Part shown: piece by piece, positions 10,316 to 19,593 of the stretch
Position numbering within the stretch: the stretch's first letter is position 1
Layout: each line of letters begins with the position of its first letter
Assembly: GCF_900104585.1 (NCBI RefSeq)
Contig: NZ_FNVX01000005.1
Coordinates: forward strand, 558,001 to 622,000
Source: Bacteroides ihuae
GTDB taxonomy: Bacteria; Bacteroidota; Bacteroidia; Bacteroidales; Bacteroidaceae
DNA length: 64,000 nucleotides
Direction: 5' to 3'
Translations under genes and position numbers: made by a program
The notes under the pieces: model-generated
What the model saw: only the letters and a program-made list of their open reading frames with translations
Database searches by the model: none
What the model was told of the DNA's origin: nothing

Positions 10316-11776
10316 ATGAAGACAAATGTTTTTAGGTATTTATTGATCCTTTTAGTAGTAATGGCAGGCAATACTGTTTCTGCTCAGAATAAAGCATATA
10401 TTCCCTGGAAAAACGGGAAGTTGCTCGTTTCGAAAGAAGGACGCTATCTGAAACACGAAAATGGAGTGCCTTTTTTTTGGCTTGGAGATACAGGATGGCT
10501 TTTGCCTGAACGCTTAGATCGTGATGAAGCGGAATACTATCTTGAACAATGCAAACAACGTGGTTACAATGTCGTTCAAGTGCAAACCATAAATAATATT
10601 CCTGCAATAAACTTTTATGGACAATACTCTCATCCGGATGGTTTTAACTTCAAAGAAATAAATAAGAAGGGAGTATATGGCTATTGGGATCACATGGATT
10701 ATATCATTAAGACAGCTGAAAAGAAAGGCATATACATCGGGATGGTTTGTATTTGGGGTAATTTGGTGAAAAGTGGACAAATGACAGTTAAAGAGGCTCA
10801 GGCTTATGGCAAGTTTCTTGCTGAAAGATATAAAGACCAACCTAATATTATTTGGTTTATTGGAGGAGATATTCGTGGAGATGTGAAGACGGCAGAATGG
10901 GAGGCTTTGGCTAAAAGTATTCGGGCTATTGATAAAAATCACCTGATGACTTTCCATCCACGTGGAAGAACTACTTCAGCTACTTGGTTTAACAATGCCG
11001 AATGGTTAGATTTTAACATGTTTCAGAGTGGACACCGTCGTTACGGACAACGTAATGGGGATGGTGATTATACTATTAAGGAAAACACAGAGGAAGATAA
11101 CTGGCGATATGTTGAAAGCAGTCAATCAATGACTCCTTTGAAACCAATTATTGATGGCGAACCTAGCTATGAAGAGATTCCTCAGGGTTTGCATGATCCT
11201 AACGAAACTTTATGGAATGATAATGACGTACGTCGTTACGCTTACTGGTCAGTCTTTGCAGGGTCATTTGGTCACACGTACGGTCATAATTCTATTATGC
11301 AGTTTCTTAAACCGGGTGTAGGTGGAGCTTATGGTTGTACAAAGCCTTGGTATGAGGCACTCAAGTCACTGGGCTTCAATCAGATGGAGTATATAAAGAA
11401 TCTGATGCTCACTTTCCCATACTTTGAACGCGTTCCTGATCAGACCGTGATTGCCGGTACTAACGGTGAACGATATGACCGCGCTATTGCTACGCGGGGT
11501 AATGATTATTTGTTGGTTTACAACTACACCGGTCGTCCTATGGATATTGATTTGAGCAAAATAAGCGGGTCTAAGAAGAATGTTTGGTGGTATAGTGCTA
11601 AAGACGGTAAATTGGAATATGTTGGCGAGTTTGATAGCAAAGTTGTTAATTTCCAACACGATAGTGGTTATTGCAGTGGAAATGATCAGATACTTATCGC
11701 TGTCGATTCTTCTAAAAATTATGTAGAGAAGGGCTGGGTAGCACTTCCTGATGCACAACAAAAATGGAATAAATAA
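10316..11776 (+). CDS. GH140 apiosidase
   Basis: A 486-aa secreted TIM-barrel enzyme (signal peptide 1-23, ending VSA) of the DUF4038 type, with the typical FFWLGDTGWLLPERL segment near residue 55 and a small C-terminal beta domain. D185 in FIGGDIRG and E282 in IIDGEPSYE sit two residues before the catalytic pair I recall for BT1012 (D187/E284), a constant offset that supports orthology. GH140 removes D-apiose, the sugar joining RG-II side chains A and B to the galacturonan backbone, releasing the chains. Apiosidases are a strong marker for RG-II metabolism. The gene lies 26 bp after GH95 and 12 bp before the GH78-GH33 fusion. Confidence 0.9.
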   Translation: MKTNVFRYLLILLVVMAGNTVSAQNKAYIPWKNGKLLVSKEGRYLKHENGVPFFWLGDTGWLLPERLDRDEAEYYLEQCKQRGYNVVQVQTINNIPAINFYGQYSHPDGFNFKEINKKGVYGYWDHMDYIIKTAEKKGIYIGMVCIWGNLVKSGQMTVKEAQAYGKFLAERYKDQPNIIWFIGGDIRGDVKTAEWEALAKSIRAIDKNHLMTFHPRGRTTSATWFNNAEWLDFNMFQSGHRRYGQRNGDGDYTIKENTEEDNWRYVESSQSMTPLKPIIDGEPSYEEIPQGLHDPNETLWNDNDVRRYAYWSVFAGSFGHTYGHNSIMQFLKPGVGGAYGCTKPWYEALKSLGFNQMEYIKNLMLTFPYFERVPDQTVIAGTNGERYDRAIATRGNDYLLVYNYTGRPMDIDLSKISGSKKNVWWYSAKDGKLEYVGEFDSKVVNFQHDSGYCSGNDQILIAVDSSKNYVEKGWVALPDAQQKWNK

Positions 11777-11788
11777 TATCTCCTGTCT

Positions 11789-14700
11789 ATGAGTAAGAAT
11801 AGAGCACTTTGTCTTTTTATTATCTGCTTACTTCTTCCACTCTCTATGTGGGCAAAGGTAGATATCACTTATTTACGTACCGAGCAGATGGTTAATCCGA
11901 TGGGGATTGATGCCGAAACTCCTCGTTTGAGTTGGAGACTTGTTTCATCCGAACGTAATGTGTTGCAAACAGCTTACCATATTCTTGTTGCATCTTCTTT
12001 GGAGAAGCTAAAGAATGGTGAAGGTGATTTATGGGATTCCGGTAAGGTTCATTCCGATGCTTCTATTTGGGTGCCTTATAATGGAGCGCTCTTAAAGAGT
12101 AATATGTATTGCTATTGGAAAGTGAACAGTTACACTACTCGTGGAGAAACCGGCTGGAGTGAACCTGCTCGTTGGAGCATGGGACTTCTTTCTGAAAATA
12201 ATTGGAAAGGACAATGGATTGGTGCTGATAAAGCTTTCGCATGGGATAGTGAAACACAGTGGAGCAGACTGAGTGCACGTTATCTACGTAAAGAATTTAA
12301 GCTTACCAAGAAAGTAAAACGGGCAACTGTTCATATAGCGGGTTTGGGAATGTATGAGCTATTAATCAATGGAGAGAAGGTGGGCGATCAAGTGTTGGCT
12401 CCTGCTCCTACAGACTATAGAAAAACGGTTCTTTACAATAGTTTTGATGTCACTTCTATGCTTAAAGCTGAGAATGCTATCGGAGTAACGCTAGGCAATG
12501 GTCGTTTCTATACTATGCGTCAGAATTATAAGCCGTATAAAATATCTACTTTCGGATATCCAAAGATGCGTTTGAATTTGATTGTGGAATACTCGGATGG
12601 TAGTAAGGAAACGATTGCAAGTGATTCTAGCTGGAAGCTGACTGCTGATGGTCCTATTCGTAGTAATAATGAATATGACGGTGAAGATTATGATGCCCGC
12701 AAGGAACTGAAAGGTTGGGCACTTATCGGTTACGATGATTCACAATGGGAGAAAGCTCAACGTGTAAGCATACCCACGGGAACTTTGCATGCTGCCATGG
12801 CTCCCAACATGAAAGTGATGGAAACAATCAAGCCTATTTCTATAAAGAAAGTGGAGAAAAAGTACATCCTTGATATGGGACAAAACATGGTCGGCTGGAT
12901 TCGTATGAAGATTAAAGGCAATGCCGGTGATTCCATTCGTTTGCGTTTTGCTGAATTGCTGCAAAAGAATGGTGAACTCTATGTTCGAAATCTTCGTGAT
13001 GCTCGGGTAACAGATACTTATATTGTTCGTGGAGATGAGGCTGGTGTTCAATGGTCACCTCGCTTTGTCTATCATGGCTTTCGTTATGTAGAAGTTTCGG
13101 GCTATTCAAATGCCCAACTGAGTGATTTTGTAGGTGAAGTGGTAAATGATGAGATGGAGACTCTTGGTTCATTTGAAACATCCAATTCGATTCTGAATCA
13201 AATCTATAAAAATGCTTATTGGGGTATTCGTGGCAATTATAAAGGATTGCCTGTTGACTGTCCTCAACGCAATGAACGTCAACCATGGTTGGGCGATCGT
13301 GCTACTGGTTCATTGGGAGAAAGTTTCGTCTTTGAAAACGGGCCTCTCTATGCTAAATGGATGGATGACATCCGTGAAGCACAGCGTGAAGATGGGTGTA
13401 TTCCTGATGTGGCTCCGGCTTACTGGAATTACTATTCAGATAATATGACTTGGCCTTCTGTCTTGCTACTCTCTTCTGATATGATTTATACCCAGTTTGG
13501 CAATATGAAACCGATTGTGAAGAACTATTTTGCTATGAAACTTTGGCTTTCTCACATGAAGAAGGAGTATATGACAGAAGATTATATCGTAACAAAAGAT
13601 AAGTATGGTGACTGGTGTGTTCCTCCAGAATCATTAGAACTGATACATAGTAAAGATCCTAATCGTCAGACAGATGGACAGTTGATTGCTACTGCTTATT
13701 ATTTTAAGATGTTGAGCTTGATGGTTCGTTTTGCTAACCTTCAGGGATTTAAAGAAGACGCTGCAGAGTTTGATGCTTTGGCTGTAAAGGTTAAAAAGGC
13801 TTTCAATAATAAGTTTCTGACTGTAAAGAATGGAACATCACGTGTTCCGGGACATTTACTTTATCCGGATAGCATTTATTATGGTAACAATACTGTTACG
13901 GCAAATATTCTGCCATTGGCATTTGAGATGGTTCCTTCGCAATACCTTGATGAGGTCTCTAAAAATGTAATTGCTACTATTATTACGACCAACAACGGAC
14001 AGATTAGTACCGGAATGATTGGAGTGCAGTGGTTGATGCGTGAGCTAAGTAAGATAGGGCGCGGAGATATCGCTTATCTATTGGCTTCGAATAAGAAATA
14101 TCCAAGTTGGGGATATATGGTTGAGCAAGGTGCTACTACCATCTGGGAGTTATGGAATGGAAATACTGCTAATCCGGAAATGAATAGTGGTAATCACGTA
14201 ATGTTGTTGGGCGATTTAATTCCATGGTGTTATGAAAATCTGGCCGGTATCCGTTCAAGCCGTGAAGAAGTAGGTTTTAAACACATCGTTCTTCGTCCTG
14301 ACTTTGGAGTGCAAGAGTTGAGTAAGGTAGATGCTTCATATATAACCCCTTATGGTAAGGTAGTTAGTAAATGGACAAAGACTCCGATGCAGTTGGAATG
14401 GGATGTTACTATTCCTGCTAATTCCACGGCAGAAGTTTATTTGCCGAATGGAAAGAAGGAGCAGATCGGTTCAGGAAGTTATCATTATAGTGTTAATATT
14501 CCAACGCGTGATAAAGCGATACTTACGGATGAGTTTTTGTATGAAGAGGCTTCTTTCCCTGAATGCCATGCATCGACGATAGCTGAAATGCCCAATGGTG
14601 ATTTAGTCGCTTCTTTCTTTGGAGGTACCAAAGAGCGCAATCCTGATTGTTGCATTTGGGTATGCCGCAAAGAAAAGGCAAGTGATAAGTGGACAGCTCC

Positions 14701-15571
14701 GATGCTTGCAGCTGATGGTGTGTTTAGTTCCACAGAGAGAAAAGCTTGTTGGAATCCGGTTTTGTTTCAAATACCCGGTGGTGATCTACTCTTATTTTAT
14801 AAGATAGGTTTAAAAGTTTCCGATTGGAGTGGCTGGTTAGTCCGTTCCAAAGATGGAGGAAAAACATGGAGTAAACGTGAGGCATTACCTGAAGGATTTT
14901 TGGGTCCGGTAAAGAATAAACCGGAATTAATCAATGGTAAAATTATCTGTCCTTCTAGTACAGAAGGTAGCGGCGGTTGGCAGATTCATTTTGAAATATC
15001 AGATGATATGGGTAAAACTTGGCGTATGGTTGGGCCAATAGCTGCTTCAGAAGCGGTGTTGACGACTGATGCGAATAAAGTGAGTCTAAAAGAAGACCCC
15101 GAGGCAGGAGAAAATTTCAAAAATACAGGTAAGGTCGTTCAGGCCATTCAACCAAGTATCTTGAAACTTAAAGATGGACGTCTACAGATACTTTGTCGCA
15201 CTCGTAACGGAAAGTTAGCAACATCATGGAGCCGTGACAATGGAGAAACCTGGGCACCACTTACTCTGTCTGATGTCCCGAATAACAATTCAGGAACAGA
15301 TGCGGTTACTCTTAAGGATGGCCGTCACGTACTTATATATAATAACTTTGGAACCTTACCGGGGACTCCGAAAGGGGTACGTACTCCATTAAATATAGCT
15401 ATTTCTAAGGATGGTGTGAAATGGGAATCTAAGTTGATACTCGAAGATAGTCCGATTAGTCAGTACTCTTACCCTGCTATTATACAAGGGAAAGATGGTA
15501 GAATTCATGCTATTTATACTTGGCGTCGTCAGCGTATTAAGTATCAGTGTATTGATCCTAAAAAACTTTGA
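11789..15571 (+). CDS. GH78 alpha-L-rhamnosidase fused to GH33-type sialidase-like domain
   Basis: A 1260-aa secreted bimodular enzyme (signal peptide 1-22). Residues ~23-900 are a complete GH78 rhamnosidase: beta domains, then DCPQRNERQPWLGD with E496 and D503, and QGATTIWELWNG. From ~905 to 1260 a six-bladed sialidase-type propeller follows, with three Asp-box motifs, SKDGGKTW (~1019), SDDMGKTW (~1070) and SRDNGETW (~1147), and FGGTKERNPDC in its first part. GH33-like enzymes in RG-II loci act on acidic keto-sugars instead of sialic acid. RG-II chain C is L-rhamnose linked to Kdo, so one polypeptide may cleave both linkages of this disaccharide; this is inference. The architecture is like BT1013. 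No frame break is visible at the junction. Confidence 0.88.
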   Translation: MSKNRALCLFIICLLLPLSMWAKVDITYLRTEQMVNPMGIDAETPRLSWRLVSSERNVLQTAYHILVASSLEKLKNGEGDLWDSGKVHSDASIWVPYNGALLKSNMYCYWKVNSYTTRGETGWSEPARWSMGLLSENNWKGQWIGADKAFAWDSETQWSRLSARYLRKEFKLTKKVKRATVHIAGLGMYELLINGEKVGDQVLAPAPTDYRKTVLYNSFDVTSMLKAENAIGVTLGNGRFYTMRQNYKPYKISTFGYPKMRLNLIVEYSDGSKETIASDSSWKLTADGPIRSNNEYDGEDYDARKELKGWALIGYDDSQWEKAQRVSIPTGTLHAAMAPNMKVMETIKPISIKKVEKKYILDMGQNMVGWIRMKIKGNAGDSIRLRFAELLQKNGELYVRNLRDARVTDTYIVRGDEAGVQWSPRFVYHGFRYVEVSGYSNAQLSDFVGEVVNDEMETLGSFETSNSILNQIYKNAYWGIRGNYKGLPVDCPQRNERQPWLGDRATGSLGESFVFENGPLYAKWMDDIREAQREDGCIPDVAPAYWNYYSDNMTWPSVLLLSSDMIYTQFGNMKPIVKNYFAMKLWLSHMKKEYMTEDYIVTKDKYGDWCVPPESLELIHSKDPNRQTDGQLIATAYYFKMLSLMVRFANLQGFKEDAAEFDALAVKVKKAFNNKFLTVKNGTSRVPGHLLYPDSIYYGNNTVTANILPLAFEMVPSQYLDEVSKNVIATIITTNNGQISTGMIGVQWLMRELSKIGRGDIAYLLASNKKYPSWGYMVEQGATTIWELWNGNTANPEMNSGNHVMLLGDLIPWCYENLAGIRSSREEVGFKHIVLRPDFGVQELSKVDASYITPYGKVVSKWTKTPMQLEWDVTIPANSTAEVYLPNGKKEQIGSGSYHYSVNIPTRDKAILTDEFLYEEASFPECHASTIAEMPNGDLVASFFGGTKERNPDCCIWVCRKEKASDKWTAPMLAADGVFSSTERKACWNPVLFQIPGGDLLLFYKIGLKVSDWSGWLVRSKDGGKTWSKREALPEGFLGPVKNKPELINGKIICPSSTEGSGGWQIHFEISDDMGKTWRMVGPIAASEAVLTTDANKVSLKEDPEAGENFKNTGKVVQAIQPSILKLKDGRLQILCRTRNGKLATSWSRDNGETWAPLTLSDVPNNNSGTDAVTLKDGRHVLIYNNFGTLPGTPKGVRTPLNIAISKDGVKWESKLILEDSPISQYSYPAIIQGKDGRIHAIYTWRRQRIKYQCIDPKKL

Positions 15572-15588
15572 TCAATATTAGTAAGAAG

Positions 15589-17676
15589 ATGAAAAGAATG
15601 AAATTAATATATCTATCGGCAATTGTTATGGTTGCCACTACTGTTTGTGCTCAAGATAAAGGGCTGACAGATATGAGTCATAGTCGCTTTGCCAAAATGC
15701 ATAATACGGAGCTCGGAGCTGCTCGTTGGACAAATGGTTTCTGGGGAGATCGGTTTGCCGTTTGTCAGGATACGATGCTTCTTAACATGTGGAAAACATG
15801 GAATGCTCCCGAAATATCTCACGGATTCCGCAACTTTGAAATTGCAGCCGGTGTTTGTCAGGGCGAGCATTGGGGACCTCCTTTTCATGATGGCGATTTC
15901 TATAAATGGTTAGAGGCCGTTGCAGCTGTTTATGCGGTAAATAAAGATCCGAAGCTTGATGCGTTGATGGATAAAATGATTAAAGACATTGTTTTGGCTC
16001 AACGTGAAGATGGATATATTCATACTCCCGTCATTATAGAAGAGAAAAATAAAGGTGTGGACTCTCATAAAATAGAGAAAGAGACTGTTATCGGAACAAA
16101 AGTAGGAGCAGCAGATGAGAAAGGTGCATTTGCTAATCGTCTGAACTTTGAAACGTATAACCTTGGCCACCTGATGATGGCTGGTATCACTCATTATCGT
16201 GCAACCGGTAAGAAAACATTGTTCGATGTAGCTGTAAAAGCAACTGATTTCCTTTGGCACTTTTACGAAACGGCTTCGGCTGAGTTGGCCCGTAATGCTA
16301 TTTGCCCCTCTCACTACATGGGTGTGGTTGAGATGTATCGGGCAACAGGGAATCCTCGTTATCTGGAATTAGCAGAGAATCTTATTAAGATTCGTGGCAT
16401 GGTGGAGAATGGAACGGATGATAACCAGGATCGGGTGCCATTCAGTCAGCAGAAGACGGCTATGGGACATGCTGTTCGTGCCAACTACCTTTATGCAGGT
16501 GTTGCTGATGTGTATGCTGAGACAGGAGATAAGATGCTGAAGGAAAATCTGGAAAGTATCTGGAAAGATATTGTAACCCGTAAAATGTACATTACGGGAG
16601 CTTGTGGAGCGTTGTATGACGGAACTTCACCTGATGGAACCTGTTATGTGCCTGATAGTATACAGAAAGTACACCAGAGTTATGGTCGTCCTTTTCAATT
16701 GCCAAACAGCACGGCACACAACGAAACCTGCGCCAATATCGGTAATCTATTGTTTAACTGGCGTATGTTCCAGACTTCAGGCGAAGCCAAATATGTAGAC
16801 ATTGTAGAGACTTGTCTTTATAATAGTGTGTTGAGTGGCGTTAGTTTAGACGGTAAACGCTTTTTCTATACCAACCCTTTGCGCATCAGTGATGATTTGC
16901 CCTACACACTTCGCTGGCCGAAGGAAAGAACAGAATACATCAGCTGTTTCTGTTGTCCTCCTAATACCGTGCGCACCGTTTGCGAAGCGCAGAATTATGC
17001 TTATACTGTAAGTGACAAAGGAATCTGGTGCAACCTCTATGGAGGTAGCGAATTGGTCACTACTTTAACGAGTGGTGATAAAGTGAAAATCACTCAGGTA
17101 TCTGATTATCCTTGGGATGGAGTCGTTCAACTAGCTGTTAATCAGGCACCTAAAAAGAAAGCTTTCTCAATTTTCCTTCGTATTCCGGAATGGTGCGAAA
17201 ACGCCACGTTAAAGGTCAACGGGGAGGTCGTTAATAATCTGCTTAAAGCGGATACTTACGCTGAAGTGAACCGTGTATGGAAGAAAGGTGATCAGGTGGA
17301 GTTTGTAATGGATATGCCTGTGAAACTGATAGAATCCAATCCTTTGGTCGAGGAGACTCGTAACCAAACCGTCGTTAAACGGGGTCCATTGGTTTACTGC
17401 CTTGAAGGCATCGATATCGAAGGTGGACATAAGATTGACAACGTAGTAATTCCTGCTGATATTAAGTTCACTCCTAAGAAGATAGCAATAGCCGGAAGTC
17501 CGATGGTTGCTTTGGAAGGAATAGCTCAGTTGTTGCCTGAAGTGTCATGGAAAGGTACTCTTTATCGTGAAGTCGTTCAAAGTAACAAGCCGGTTAGAAT
17601 TAGTTTGATCCCTTATTATGCATGGGGAAACAGAGGCAAAACAGAAATGACCGTTTGGATGCCACTGGGTAGATAA
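15589..17676 (+). CDS. GH127 glycosidase (aceric acid hydrolase / beta-L-arabinofuranosidase family)
   Basis: A 695-aa secreted protein from the ATG at 15589, which begins a good signal peptide (MKRMKLIYLSAIVMVATTVCAQ). A TTG at 15568 would overlap the previous gene and adds only a short charged stretch. The GH127 metal/cysteine site is intact: E379 and C381 in HNETCANIGN, and C455-C456 in CFCCPPN, matching the family's Zn-binding Glu and three Cys, one of which is the nucleophile. GH127 was first described for beta-L-arabinofuranosidases; the RG-II member BT1003 removes aceric acid from chain B. Neighbours GH141 and GH78 are in the BT1001-1003 order, supporting that specificity. Confidence 0.9.
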   Translation: MKRMKLIYLSAIVMVATTVCAQDKGLTDMSHSRFAKMHNTELGAARWTNGFWGDRFAVCQDTMLLNMWKTWNAPEISHGFRNFEIAAGVCQGEHWGPPFHDGDFYKWLEAVAAVYAVNKDPKLDALMDKMIKDIVLAQREDGYIHTPVIIEEKNKGVDSHKIEKETVIGTKVGAADEKGAFANRLNFETYNLGHLMMAGITHYRATGKKTLFDVAVKATDFLWHFYETASAELARNAICPSHYMGVVEMYRATGNPRYLELAENLIKIRGMVENGTDDNQDRVPFSQQKTAMGHAVRANYLYAGVADVYAETGDKMLKENLESIWKDIVTRKMYITGACGALYDGTSPDGTCYVPDSIQKVHQSYGRPFQLPNSTAHNETCANIGNLLFNWRMFQTSGEAKYVDIVETCLYNSVLSGVSLDGKRFFYTNPLRISDDLPYTLRWPKERTEYISCFCCPPNTVRTVCEAQNYAYTVSDKGIWCNLYGGSELVTTLTSGDKVKITQVSDYPWDGVVQLAVNQAPKKKAFSIFLRIPEWCENATLKVNGEVVNNLLKADTYAEVNRVWKKGDQVEFVMDMPVKLIESNPLVEETRNQTVVKRGPLVYCLEGIDIEGGHKIDNVVIPADIKFTPKKIAIAGSPMVALEGIAQLLPEVSWKGTLYREVVQSNKPVRISLIPYYAWGNRGKTEMTVWMPLGR

Positions 17677-17682
17677 TAACGA

Positions 17683-19533
17683 ATGAAGAGAATGAATAAA
17701 TCAATATATATGTTACTCTTGCTGATTCTGTCAGCAAGAGTTTCTGCTACAGATATATGGGTATCTCCTAATGGAAGTGATCTTGCTGTCGGAACCAAAG
17801 AAGCACCAAAACAAACACTTACGGCAGCGTTGCGTCAAGCACGTGAACTCCGTCGCTTGCAGTCAAAAAGCATAAAAGGTGGCGTTACCATCTACATGCA
17901 AGGTGGTAACTATTCGCTATACGAACCGATTTTTATTCGTCCGGAAGATAGTGGGACAGCCGATTCACCTACTCTTATTCGCTCTGTAGAAGGCCAACAG
18001 GCTGTGTTGAGTGGTGGCGTGCGTATATCTGGTTGGAAGAAGAGCAAAGGTAACTTATGGGTTGCGGATGTTCCAAACTTCAATGGGTATCCGTTGGACT
18101 TCCGTCAACTGTGGGTAAACGGCAGTAAAGCTGTTCGTGCTCGTGATGTGGCCGACTTTGAACAAATGGCTCGTGTCATCAATAACGATCCTGTAAAGCA
18201 GATACTTTGGGTTCCCACCAAAGCGATAGCTAAAATACGTAAAGCTCCATTTGCAGAAATGGTGCTTCATGAAATGTGGTGTGTAGCCAATCTACGCATT
18301 CAGTCAATAGAGGTACATGGTGATTCTGCTGCTGTACGATTTCATAATCCGGAAAGCCGTATACAATTTGAACACCCCTGGCCACGTCCAATGGTCACAA
18401 CTGACGGGCATAATTCGGCTTTCTACTTGACTAATGCAATTGAACTTCTTGATCAGCCAGGAGAATGGTATCACGATATTCGTACCAATAAGCTTTATTA
18501 TTACCCACGTAAAGGTGAAGTAATGACTTCTGCTGAGGCCGTTGTTCCTGCTATTGAAACGCTGGTTCAAGTAGAAGGTACACTCGATCGTCCGGTACAA
18601 TATATTATTTTTAAGAACGTAGCTTTCCGTCACACTACTTGGATGCGTCCATCTCTTAAAGGGCATGTACCTTTGCAGGCAGGTATGTATCTGACAGATG
18701 GCTATCAGATAAATCCGAAGATCGTTCGCAATTACAATAATCATGAGCTAGATAATCAAGGATGGTTGGGGCGCCCTGCAGGAGCCGTTCAGATAATAGG
18801 AGGCAATCATATTGACTTCAATGGATGTAACTTCGAACAACTTGGTTCTACCGGACTCGATTATGTTTATGGTGCACAAGGTGGCAAAGTAGAGGGATGC
18901 CTCTTCCGTGATATTGCGGGCAATGGTTTGCTAGCCGGCAGTTTTTCTCCTGTATCGCTTGAGACACACTTGCCTTATGATCCTGCCGACCGCAGAGAAG
19001 TATGCAGTCACCTGACCATTGCCAACAATTACTTTACAGATGTTGCCAACGAAGACTGGGGTTGTCTGGCTATCTGCGCAGGCTATGTAAGCGATATAAA
19101 CATAGAGCATAATGAGATATGTGAAGTTCCTTACAGTGGCATTAGCCTAGGATGGGGATGGACACAAACCGTAAACTGTATGCGCAATAATCGGATACAT
19201 GCCAACCTTATTTACCATTATGCCAAACACATGTACGATGTAGCTGGTATCTATACACTGGGCTCACAACCGAAGTCGTTTGTTACCGAGAATTGTGTGC
19301 ATAGCATTTATAAACCTGGATACGCTCACGATCCTAACCATTGGTTCTACCTTTACACCGATGAAGGTTCTTCCTTTATTGCAGTGAAGAATAACTGGAC
19401 AGAAGGGGAGAAGTTCCTCAAGAATGCCAATGGCCCCGGTAACGAGTGGGAGAATAACGGTCCGATGGTGAATGATTCTATCAAAAATCGTGCGGGACTT
19501 GAACCTGAGTTTATATATTTGAAGAAGAAGTAA
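17683..19533 (+). CDS. GH141 alpha-L-fucosidase-type beta-helix enzyme
   Basis: A 616-aa secreted protein with signal peptide (residues 1-23) and a parallel beta-helix: the pattern starts with DIWVSPNGSDLAVGTKEAPKQT, typical of right-handed helix glycosidases, and continues with repeated short turns such as HIDFNGCNFEQLGSTGLDY and NIEHNEICEVPYSGISLGWGW. Length and gene order, GH127-GH141-GH78, match BT1002, the founding GH141 alpha-L-fucosidase that attacks RG-II chain A. Other GH141 members are xylanases, so fucosidase activity is an inference from context. The gene begins 6 bp after GH127. A second ATG four codons in, giving MNKSIY, is a possible alternative start. Confidence 0.85.
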   Translation: MKRMNKSIYMLLLLILSARVSATDIWVSPNGSDLAVGTKEAPKQTLTAALRQARELRRLQSKSIKGGVTIYMQGGNYSLYEPIFIRPEDSGTADSPTLIRSVEGQQAVLSGGVRISGWKKSKGNLWVADVPNFNGYPLDFRQLWVNGSKAVRARDVADFEQMARVINNDPVKQILWVPTKAIAKIRKAPFAEMVLHEMWCVANLRIQSIEVHGDSAAVRFHNPESRIQFEHPWPRPMVTTDGHNSAFYLTNAIELLDQPGEWYHDIRTNKLYYYPRKGEVMTSAEAVVPAIETLVQVEGTLDRPVQYIIFKNVAFRHTTWMRPSLKGHVPLQAGMYLTDGYQINPKIVRNYNNHELDNQGWLGRPAGAVQIIGGNHIDFNGCNFEQLGSTGLDYVYGAQGGKVEGCLFRDIAGNGLLAGSFSPVSLETHLPYDPADRREVCSHLTIANNYFTDVANEDWGCLAICAGYVSDINIEHNEICEVPYSGISLGWGWTQTVNCMRNNRIHANLIYHYAKHMYDVAGIYTLGSQPKSFVTENCVHSIYKPGYAHDPNHWFYLYTDEGSSFIAVKNNWTEGEKFLKNANGPGNEWENNGPMVNDSIKNRAGLEPEFIYLKKK

Positions 19534-19593
19534 GTTTACTTTGAGCCATTTGTTTATTCGGAATCGTTATCGATAAATTTATTCTTAACTCTT

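Noticed and set aside
15568-15588. TTG start for the GH127 gene overlapping the previous stop
   Set aside because: The ATG at 15589 directly begins a good signal peptide; the extra seven residues do not fit an export signal.
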